Of a stretch of 37,879 bases of DNA, positions 1 through 6,347 are shown one piece after another. Position 1 is the first letter of the stretch. Each line of letters starts with the position of its first letter. Source of the DNA: an uncultured Pseudomonadota bacterium (lineage in GTDB: Bacteria; Pseudomonadota; Gammaproteobacteria; Steroidobacterales; Steroidobacteraceae). The translations under genes were made by a program, and so were the position numbers. The stretch is taken from contig CAJACZ010000021.1 of assembly GCA_903938365.1 (NCBI GenBank), forward strand, positions 1 through 37,879, in the 5' to 3' direction. The notes below the pieces were generated by a model. That model was not told the origin of the DNA and made no database searches. It worked only from the letters and a program-made list of their open reading frames with translations.

Positions 1-574
1 ATTTGCGCAGGTCGGCGATGCTGGCCTCGCCGTCCATCAGCGCGGCCGACGGGAGCGCGGCGGCCAGCACGGCGCGTTCCGGTGAACCGGCCGCCGCGTC
101 GACGCCGATGCGGCCGCCACCGATGCCGAGGTCACGAGCAGCCGACCGGACTGCCGCCAGTGCGGACGGCTGCGGCGGCCGCGCGGCGGCTTCGCGCGTC
201 GCGGCACTGGCACGGGCCCGCTCCAGCGGATCGAGCGGCACGAGTTCGCGGTCGCGGTAGATCGCCGCCTCTCCCGACCCGTCATCGTACTGGAACGCGG
301 CCACGTCGCCGTTGGAGCCCGGGTCGTCGTGGTGCGTCTGGGCGTGGCGGGCGTAGTAATGCGGCGCGGCCATGATGAGGCCGACCGGCTGCCGCGGATC
401 GCGCGGCACGAGGGCCAGCGCTCCGGCGTGGGCTGAATGGCGGGCCGCGACCAGCGGCACGTCGTAACCGGTGGCGTGGTAGACGCCGAGCGGGTGCGAC
501 AGCAGCAGGGCGTCCAGCCCGTGACGCCCCAGCACGTACTCGGCGCGGGCGCGGTCGAGCAGCGGGCGGTTCAT
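1..574 (-). CDS. M24 family (Xaa-Pro peptidase/creatinase-like) protein, N-terminal part
   Basis: The first 191 residues of a minus-strand gene that runs off the left window edge. The N-terminus (MNRPLLDRARAEYVLGRHGL, then DALLLSHPLGVYHATGY) has the layout of the creatinase N-terminal domain of M24 metallopeptidases: a helix followed by an LDALL strand and a 'Y..TGY' turn. The metal-binding pita-bread domain would lie outside the window, so activity cannot be judged. The ATG at 574-572 overlaps the stop of the upstream dehydrogenase as ATGA, so the two are probably translationally coupled. M24 proteins of this type hydrolyse Xaa-Pro peptides or act on small amidino/amide substrates; the substrate here is unknown. 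The family call is moderately sure, the precise function is not. Confidence 0.7.
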   Translation of the reverse strand, partial: MNRPLLDRARAEYVLGRHGLDALLLSHPLGVYHATGYDVPLVAARHSAHAGALALVPRDPRQPVGLIMAAPHYYARHAQTHHDDPGSNGDVAAFQYDDGSGEAAIYRDRELVPLDPLERARASAATREAAARPPQPSALAAVRSAARDLGIGGGRIGVDAAAGSPERAVLAAALPSAALMDGEASIADLRK

Positions 575-1392
575 GGGCTGCGGTGCCTGCGCTCGATCGT
601 GACGAATTTCTCGCTCGCCTTCTCCGCCAGCCCCGGGAACAGCCGCCCGAGCCGCCATGCGAGCCGCGCCCGGCGCGGAATCACGATTACGGCACGGTTC
701 CGTGCGATCGCCGCCAGCGCCTCCTCGGCAAAGGCGTCGGCCGGGTAGGGCGGGCCGGCAAGATTGGTCAGAAACCTGCGGATGTCCGGTGCCCAGGGCA
801 CGGCCTTCAGGTCCGCCGGGTTCATACTGTCGAGCAGCGGCGTCTCGATCGCGGCGGGGCACAGCACACTCACCCGTACCCCGTAGCGCTTGGCCTCGAT
901 CCGCAGGCTGGAGGACAGCCCGACCACGGCGTGCTTGGTCATCGCGTAGGGCGCCAGCAGCGGAGCGGGCCCGAGCCCCGCCAATGATGCGGTGTTGACG
1001 ATGTGGCCGCCGCCCTGGCGCACCATGACCGGATACGCTGCGAGTATCCCGTTGACGACGCCGCGCAGGTTGACGTCGATGATGCGGTCCCAGTGCGCGC
1101 GGTCGATCTCGAAGGCCTCGCCGCCGACGCCGATGCCGGCGTTGTTGAAGAGATAGTCGATCCGGCCGTGCCGCATGGCGACCTCGCGGACCAGGGCGTC
1201 CACGTCGGCAGCACTGCGTACGTCGAGCCGGCTCGGCCACGCCCCGCCACCGCAGGCCTCGGCGGTGCCGCGCGCCGCCGCCTCATCGAGGTCGGCCGCT
1301 ACGACCGTAACGCCCCGCGCCGCCTGCGCCAGCGCAAGCGCCCGCCCGATGCCGGAGCCCGCCCCCGTGATGATCGATACCTGCGAGTTCAT
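571..1392 (-). CDS. Short-chain dehydrogenase/reductase (SDR)
   Basis: A 273-residue classical SDR, the usual family length. Visible motifs are the NAD(P)-binding TGAGSGIG near residues 10-17, an acidic residue after the second strand (AADLDE), NNAG in the middle, and the catalytic YAMTK (Tyr-x-x-x-Lys) in the sixth strand/helix region after a conserved Ser (NTASLAG). It should be a cytosolic NAD(P)-dependent oxidoreductase acting on an alcohol or ketone; the substrate cannot be inferred. The D at the end of the second strand suggests NAD rather than NADP. It is followed directly by the M24 gene with a 4-base overlap. The start at 1392 gives the normal SDR N-terminus (MNSQVSIITGAG). Confidence 0.9.
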   Translation of the reverse strand: MNSQVSIITGAGSGIGRALALAQAARGVTVVAADLDEAAARGTAEACGGGAWPSRLDVRSAADVDALVREVAMRHGRIDYLFNNAGIGVGGEAFEIDRAHWDRIIDVNLRGVVNGILAAYPVMVRQGGGHIVNTASLAGLGPAPLLAPYAMTKHAVVGLSSSLRIEAKRYGVRVSVLCPAAIETPLLDSMNPADLKAVPWAPDIRRFLTNLAGPPYPADAFAEEALAAIARNRAVIVIPRRARLAWRLGRLFPGLAEKASEKFVTIERRHRSP

Positions 1393-1638
1393 GGGTCGAT
1401 GGTGAACTTGCCGCCGACCCTGTGCAATCAGCCGGTCGGCAGCCTGGTGGGGCGCAGCCCGGCGATCCGGCGCTGTCGCCGCGGCTCGCCGCCTTTGCGG
1501 CGCTGGGCGGCGCAGTGGCTGATTGCCGCGTCAACCAGCAAAGTGGCTGCAGGCCGGGTTGAATTTCCTATCCGCAAACAACCGCGTAGTATCCTTGCTC
1601 CGCCGTGCCATCGCGCGGTTCGACCGACGAGGGTCCCG

Positions 1639-2547
1639 ATGAATCGCACACCGTCCCTGATCCGTCGCTCGCTCGTCCTGCTGGCCGCGACGCTCTCCCT
1701 CGCCGGCGCGAGCGGCGCGGCGCCGGCGGCCCCGGCGATGCCGGCGCTCTCCGACCCGCCGTCGGGCCTGCACATCCCAGGCAAGTTCATCTGGTTCGAT
1801 CTCGCCACCGCCGACCCGGCCGCGGCGCAGCGCTTCTACGGCAGCGTGTTCGGCTGGAGCTTCGAGCCGGTGGCCGGCACGGGCGGTCGCTATGCCGTGA
1901 TCCGCAACGAAGGGCGCCCGATCGGCGGTGTGTTCCGGCCGGCGCTGCCGCGCGGCGAGCAGGCTGGCACGCGCTGGCTGTCGTTCGCGTCGGTCGAGAA
2001 GCTCGACCGCGCAGTCGGCGCACTGACCGATCTCGGCGCCACCGTGCTGGTGAAGCCGACCCTGGTGCCGGGTCGCGGCAGCCACGCGATCCTGCGCGAT
2101 TCGCAGGGCGCGGTGGTCGGGCTGCTGCAGTCCGCGAGCGGCGATCGCCCGGACGAATCTGTCCCGCCCGGCGATTTCTTCTGGGTCGACCTGTTCGCGC
2201 GCGATCCGGCGAAAGCCGGCGAGGCCTACGGCCAGCTCGGCTTCGAAGTCGTGCCCGACGACGTCTCGGGCTCGCGCGAACGCCTGCTGCTGGTGTCGGC
2301 GGGTTATGCGCGCGCGGGCATCATGCCGCTGCCCGCCGGCGGGCGCGAAGCCGGCTGGCTGCCCTACGTGCACGTCGACGACGTGGCCACCGCGCTCGAG
2401 CGCGCGAAGGCCGCGGGCGGCAAGGTGCTGCGCGAACCGGACACGGCCGTGCTCGGCGGCGGCGTCGCCGTGATCGGCGACCCGCAGGGCGGCGTGCTCG
2501 GGCTCATTCATTGGCCGGCCCCGGCTGCCGGCGGAGACCGGCCATGA
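1639..2547 (+). CDS. Exported two-domain VOC (glyoxalase/bleomycin-resistance fold) protein
   Basis: A 302-residue protein starting at ATG 1639. The N-terminus is a signal peptide (RRSLVLLAATLSLAGASGA, cleaved around residues 26-30), unusual because most VOC proteins are cytosolic. Two VOC modules follow: the first starts at GKFIWFDLATADPAAAQRFY, the second at GDFFWVDLFARDPAKAGEAY. Each ends in a strand of the 'DPQGG/ DSQGA..GLL' type. This tandem layout matches VOC proteins annotated as hydroxylases or glyoxalase-like proteins, but metal ligands are not obvious and the reaction is unknown. Its TGA overlaps the next gene's ATG (ATGA), so it is coupled to the small lipoprotein. An upstream in-frame extension to 1003 lies antisense to the SDR gene and is not real. 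Confidence 0.85.
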   Translation: MNRTPSLIRRSLVLLAATLSLAGASGAAPAAPAMPALSDPPSGLHIPGKFIWFDLATADPAAAQRFYGSVFGWSFEPVAGTGGRYAVIRNEGRPIGGVFRPALPRGEQAGTRWLSFASVEKLDRAVGALTDLGATVLVKPTLVPGRGSHAILRDSQGAVVGLLQSASGDRPDESVPPGDFFWVDLFARDPAKAGEAYGQLGFEVVPDDVSGSRERLLLVSAGYARAGIMPLPAGGREAGWLPYVHVDDVATALERAKAAGGKVLREPDTAVLGGGVAVIGDPQGGVLGLIHWPAPAAGGDRP

Positions 2548-2849
2548 AGAAATCCACGGCACTCGCGGCGCGCGTGGCGCTGGCGACGATCGTCGCGGCG
2601 GGCGTGAGCTCCTGCGCAAACATGGATGGCGTGTCCGTCAGTGGCAGCGTCGGCGTCGGCATGTACTACGGCAGCGGTTACTACGATCCCTGGTACTACG
2701 GTCCCGGCTACGGCCCGCCGGTCGTGGTCGTGCCGCCGAGGCCCGAGCGTCCGGTCAGGCCCGTGCGCCCCGACGTCCGGCCGATGCCGGTGCCGTCGCG
2801 GCCGACACGACCGATGCCGCGCGGTGGCGGCGGCGGCCGCCGCGGGTAG
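2544..2849 (+). CDS. Small Tyr/Gly- and Pro/Arg-rich lipoprotein
   Basis: A 101-residue protein with a lipoprotein signal: lysines at 2-3, a hydrophobic stretch, and the lipobox VSSC with Cys24 as the acylation site. The mature part has a tyrosine/glycine-rich stretch (YYGSGYYDPWYYGPGYG around 42-58) and then a proline/arginine tail of repeated R-P-x-R-P units ending in glycines. The composition suggests a disordered envelope-attached protein that may touch peptidoglycan or nucleic acid by charge; this is inference and no known family was recognised. It starts inside the stop of the VOC gene and is followed within 5 bases by a terminator, so the two form a two-gene operon. Confidence 0.7.
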   Translation: MKKSTALAARVALATIVAAGVSSCANMDGVSVSGSVGVGMYYGSGYYDPWYYGPGYGPPVVVVPPRPERPVRPVRPDVRPMPVPSRPTRPMPRGGGGGRRG

Positions 2850-2853
2850 GCCG

Positions 2854-2886
2854 CGCGGCTACTTCACCAAGTAGCCGCGGCTCTTT
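2854..2886 (+). terminator. Rho-independent terminator after the VOC/lipoprotein operon
   Basis: A perfect 11-bp inverted repeat (CGCGGCTACTT at 2854-2864 and AAGTAGCCGCG at 2869-2879) with a 4-base loop is followed by GCTCTTTT. It begins 5 bases after the lipoprotein stop codon. Stem, loop and T-run fit an intrinsic terminator for the plus strand. Confidence 0.85.
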
Positions 2887-3020
2887 TGCAGTCGGAGAGC
2901 CGCCGGTCTTCATGCCCGAGCCGCTCCGCTCCCGGAAGGCCACCGGCAGCATCGGGTGACGATCCAATGGCCCCGCGATGTATCCTCTCCAGTCTCCCTG
3001 ACCATCGCGGATATCCGAGC

Positions 3021-5225
3021 ATGCCTGTCTCAGCGCCTGCGGACACCACCTTGAGCCGCCGTACCGTCATCCGCAGCATCGCCGCGGCGGGCGGCGGGAT
3101 GATCCTGGGCTTCCATCTTCCGGGTGCGCTCGCTGCGGTCAGTCCACCGGAGTCCTGGCCGCCGCTGCACGGTGGCGCCGAGATCAACGCCTGGCTCGCC
3201 ATCGATCGCGACGGCAGGGTCACGATCCGCGTTCCGCACAGCGAGCAGGGCCAGGGGGCTCTGACCTCAGTCGCGATGCTGGTCGCAGAGGAACTCGACG
3301 TGGCCTGGGACACGGTACGGACCGTATTCGCCGACATGCACCGCCACGTAAACGGCGGCCAGGAATACATCGTCACCACGACACACGGCTCGCAGCTCGT
3401 GCGGCTGCAGCACAAGCACATCATGCAAGCCGGTGCCTCGGCACGGGAGCGCTTGCGCGCCGCAGCCGCATCGGCCTGGGGCATCGATCGCGCCGAGGTC
3501 GTCGCCAGGCAGGGCGTGTTGTCGGCAGCGCGCCACGCCGCGCCGTACGCCCGTTTCGCAACGGCCGCGGCGGCGCTGGTCCTCGAGCAGGAACCCGCGA
3601 TCCGGACACCTGACCAGTGGTGGCTGCTGGGCCGCGAGACCCGAAGGGTCGATGTGCCGGCGAAAACCGACGGCAGCGCTGGCTATGCCATCGATACGCG
3701 CCTGGACGGCATGGTGTACGCGGCGGTCAAGTGCTGCCCCGTGCCCTGGGGCCGGTTGGTGGGCTACGACTTCGAGCGCATCCGCCATCGTCCCGGCGTG
3801 ATTGCAGTAGTCGAGTTTCGTGCGGTCCCAGGCAAGACCGGCAACTCGGACCTGCAGGATGGCGTCGCCGTGGTCGCAGACAGCTGGTACCGTGCCAAGC
3901 AGGCGCTCGATGAGCTGCCGATCGAGTGGGATTCAGGCGCCGCTGGCAGCGCCAGCACGGGCACGCAGGGCGCGACCGCACGTGCACTGCTCGACACGCC
4001 GGGCAAGCTCAGCGCTGAATCAGGACAGGACGCGACAGCAATCATCGGCGCCGCGAAGCGCAGCATTCGCGCCGACTATCACCGCCCCTACGAGACCCAT
4101 GCACGCATGGAGCCGATCAACGCGACCGTCAGCGTCACCGACGCCCGGGTCGACGTCTGGTCGCCTACGCAGAATCCCGCTACGCCGCTGCTGCTGGTGG
4201 CCGATCAGCTTGGCCGCGACACCAGAGAGGTGTTCGCCCACACGGTATTCATCGGCGGCGCGTTCGGGGGCAATGGCGGTGGGGCGACGGCAGTAACGCG
4301 CCAGGCTGCAGTGATCTCGCAGCAACTCAAGCGCCCGGCCAAAGTGATCTGGTCACGCGAAGAAGACATTGCCCAGGACAAGCAGCGGCCTCCCGTGTAC
4401 CTGCGGCTCGCCGCGGCACTCGACGGGCGCGGCCTGCCCGAGGCGCTGTCCTCGCGCGCAGTCTGGTTCACTCGGGATGGGGTGGAGCGCGTCGCAGGCG
4501 CCACCGCCGATGTCGGAATATCGAACCTGCCGTACAGCATCCCCAACCGGCGCCACGAGCGGCACAGCGTCGCGACGCATATCCCGAGCGCCACCCACAG
4601 GGCGCCCGGCACCAACCAGAACGGATTCATCATCGAGCAGTTCGCTGACGAGATGGCGATCGCCGGCGGCTGGGATCCGCTCGAATGGCGCATTGAATTG
4701 ACCAAGGGCCAGGAGCCCTGGCAACGGGTACTACACAAGCTGCGGGAAGTCGCGGGCTTCCGCACCGACTTGCCCCGCGGCCGGGGCATGGGCGTTGCCG
4801 TCCTGGAGGATCACGACTCCTTCTGTGCTGTCTGCGCCACGGTGGAAGTCAGCCGCAGCGGCAAACTGCGTGTCGAGAAGCTCGTCATCGTGGCCAACAG
4901 CGGCTATGTGATCAACCCGCTGAACGCGGCCGAGCAGCTCGAGGGCGCCGCCGTCTGGGAGCTGTCACACGCACTCCATGGCGGACTCGAGCTCGAGCAG
5001 GGCCGGTTCACGAACACCAATTTCGACAGCTATGCCCTGCTGCGCATGGACGAGGCACCGAGGATCGAAACGCACTTTGCGCCATCCCAGGCCGGCTGGT
5101 GGGGCGGCATGGGCGAGCCTGCGGGCCCACCGACGCCGCCCGCGGTGGCGAACGCGATTTTCTTCGCCACCGGCAAGCGCATCCGCTCGACCCCGATCAT
5201 GAAGCAGGACCTCAGCTGGAGTTGA
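3021..5225 (+). CDS. Tat-exported molybdenum hydroxylase large subunit (IorB-like, xanthine dehydrogenase family)
   Basis: 734 residues from ATG 3021. A twin-arginine signal (LSRRTVIRS, then a weakly hydrophobic stretch to LPGALA) sends the folded cofactor-bearing protein to the periplasm. The body follows the isoquinoline 1-oxidoreductase beta-subunit pattern: RMEPINATVSV, then a glycine-rich FIGGAFGGNGGG molybdopterin-binding loop, the HIPSATHRAPGTNQNGFIIE segment, and a C-terminal GMGEPAGPPTPP motif carrying the likely catalytic glutamate. Length fits the family (about 720-780). Such enzymes hydroxylate N-heterocycles or oxidise aldehydes and need a partner [2Fe-2S] subunit (IorA), often a cytochrome as well. 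No such gene lies next to it. The start at 3021 is preferred because it places the RR motif near the N-terminus. Confidence 0.88.
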   Translation: MPVSAPADTTLSRRTVIRSIAAAGGGMILGFHLPGALAAVSPPESWPPLHGGAEINAWLAIDRDGRVTIRVPHSEQGQGALTSVAMLVAEELDVAWDTVRTVFADMHRHVNGGQEYIVTTTHGSQLVRLQHKHIMQAGASARERLRAAAASAWGIDRAEVVARQGVLSAARHAAPYARFATAAAALVLEQEPAIRTPDQWWLLGRETRRVDVPAKTDGSAGYAIDTRLDGMVYAAVKCCPVPWGRLVGYDFERIRHRPGVIAVVEFRAVPGKTGNSDLQDGVAVVADSWYRAKQALDELPIEWDSGAAGSASTGTQGATARALLDTPGKLSAESGQDATAIIGAAKRSIRADYHRPYETHARMEPINATVSVTDARVDVWSPTQNPATPLLLVADQLGRDTREVFAHTVFIGGAFGGNGGGATAVTRQAAVISQQLKRPAKVIWSREEDIAQDKQRPPVYLRLAAALDGRGLPEALSSRAVWFTRDGVERVAGATADVGISNLPYSIPNRRHERHSVATHIPSATHRAPGTNQNGFIIEQFADEMAIAGGWDPLEWRIELTKGQEPWQRVLHKLREVAGFRTDLPRGRGMGVAVLEDHDSFCAVCATVEVSRSGKLRVEKLVIVANSGYVINPLNAAEQLEGAAVWELSHALHGGLELEQGRFTNTNFDSYALLRMDEAPRIETHFAPSQAGWWGGMGEPAGPPTPPAVANAIFFATGKRIRSTPIMKQDLSWS

Positions 5226-5597
5226 GACTCGCGGCGGGGAATAGAGCGAGCCCCGCCAGAGACCGGCGTGTTCACGAGGCACACATATCAATGGCTGTGT
5301 ATCGCGATTCCTGTCGCACTCCCCACAGTTGTCGCCATGGCCGACAGCCCCAAAACGGCGTCTGACCCCATGCTGATCCGCTAAGCCGAGCGTTTCCGGA
5401 TGATGCGACTACAGCTACTTCCACACGACGCGCCGATGTGGGACCAGGGCTGAACATGTCAGAGCGCGTTGTTCGCCGCAAGGTGGCAAGAGGCGAGATC
5501 GACGGGGCCATCGAGTTCAGGACGAAAGCTGCGAACACGTGGACGCCGACGGCAGGGCTCGCGCGCTTCGCCGAAGGCGTCCTGCTGCAGGCGGGAC
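5226..5597. other. Spacer between convergent genes, with a hairpin and a repeat-like fragment
   Basis: This 372-base gap separates the molybdoenzyme gene from the racemase gene. Just after the first stop is a GC-rich hairpin (GGCGGGG 5233-5239 with CCCCGCC 5251-5257), a possible weak terminator without a T-run. At about 5348-5371 the sequence CCCAAAACGGCGTCTGACCC resembles a dispersed element I recall from other proteobacterial genomes (in the other strand GGGTCAGACGCCGTTTTGGG). That resemblance is from memory and only one copy occurs here. Apart from the doubtful small ORF listed separately, no gene is recognised. Confidence 0.4.
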
Positions 5598-5626
5598 TCA
5601 CCGACCGGTCGGCTCCTGCGCCATGA
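5456..5626 (+). CDS. Doubtful small ORF resembling a helix-turn-helix (HTH_17/excisionase-like) fragment
   Basis: A 56-codon ORF beginning MSERVVRRKVARGEIDGAIE. The pattern 'S-E-R-x-V-R-R-x-V-A-R-G-E-I' resembles the recognition helix of excisionase/MerR-like HTH_17 domains, and a later 'NTW' could match their wing. It overlaps the 3' end of the racemase gene by 29 bases on the opposite strand and has no clear ribosome-binding site. It may be a remnant of a mobile element or a chance ORF. Confidence 0.2.
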   Translation: MSERVVRRKVARGEIDGAIEFRTKAANTWTPTAGLARFAEGVLLQAGLTDRSAPAP

Positions 5627-6347
5627 CGGGGTCCGCGCGTTGACGCGCGCCCGCGTGACGTATGCAGGCGTGCGCCAGCGCCCTGTTCGCATCGATCATG
5701 GGCACGTGCGGCTGAAGACCGCGTACCAGGAGCGGCAGTTCCGTACAGGCCAACAGGACTGCATCAGCGCCACGGGCGACAACATGCTCAACCCCATGAC
5801 TGACAGCCCGGACGGCCTCAGGCCATCTGCCCGCCTTCGCATGCGCGATCGCGCCTGATACCGCCTCGTCCTGCACCGACCGATGCGGCAGGAGCGGGAT
5901 GTATCCCGCCCGGAGCAGCCGGGATTGATAGAAGCCGGAAGCGATCGTTCCAGCGGTTGCCATGATTGCGACCTGTCCGCGTCGGACTTCAACCCCTGCG
6001 AGCGCTTCGATGGCCGTATCGGCGATGTGTATCACCGGAAGGCACGAGGCGGCGCGGATAACGTCATACCAATGATGAGCCGTGTTGCAGGCGATGCTGA
6101 TGTAGTCGGCGCCCGCTTGGCGCAATCCGCGGGCTCCGGCGGCGAGCAGGGGTGCGGGCGAGGCGCCGCCTCCGACGAGCGACGCGGTGCGGTCCGGGAT
6201 CTGCGGGAGGTTCCAGACGATGATCGGCAGGTGCTGCTGGTCGGTGTTGGCGTCCGTCAGCTCGACGATCTTCTGCAGCACATCCAAGGTGGCGCTCGGG
6301 CCCATCCCGCCGAGCAGGCCAAGCCTCTTCAGCCTGACCTGGGTCAT
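5598..6347 (-). CDS. Aspartate/glutamate-type amino-acid racemase
   Basis: 249 residues, the usual length of the cofactor-independent Asp/Glu racemase superfamily. The N-terminus has LGLLGGMGPSAT, the family's opening motif. The two catalytic cysteines are in ACNTAHHW (Cys87) and ACTELPLL (Cys201), the pair that deprotonates and reprotonates the alpha carbon from opposite faces. It is the last gene of the eight-gene minus-strand operon, joined by an ATGA overlap to the M81-ligase fusion gene. In this context it probably converts a D-amino acid released from a peptide (D-Asp, D-Glu or a methylated form) into the L-form for central metabolism. The racemase family is sure; substrate and pathway are inferred. 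Hydantoin racemases and maleate isomerases share the fold, but the GGMGP motif favours the amino-acid racemase branch. Confidence 0.9.
   Translation of the reverse strand: MTQVRLKRLGLLGGMGPSATLDVLQKIVELTDANTDQQHLPIIVWNLPQIPDRTASLVGGGASPAPLLAAGARGLRQAGADYISIACNTAHHWYDVIRAASCLPVIHIADTAIEALAGVEVRRGQVAIMATAGTIASGFYQSRLLRAGYIPLLPHRSVQDEAVSGAIAHAKAGRWPEAVRAVSHGVEHVVARGADAVLLACTELPLLVRGLQPHVPMIDANRALAHACIRHAGARQRADPVMAQEPTGR

Noticed and set aside
1003-1638. Long in-frame extension upstream of the first VOC gene
   Set aside because: It runs antisense through the start of the SDR gene and lacks VOC or signal features; the ATG at 1639 gives a proper signal peptide.
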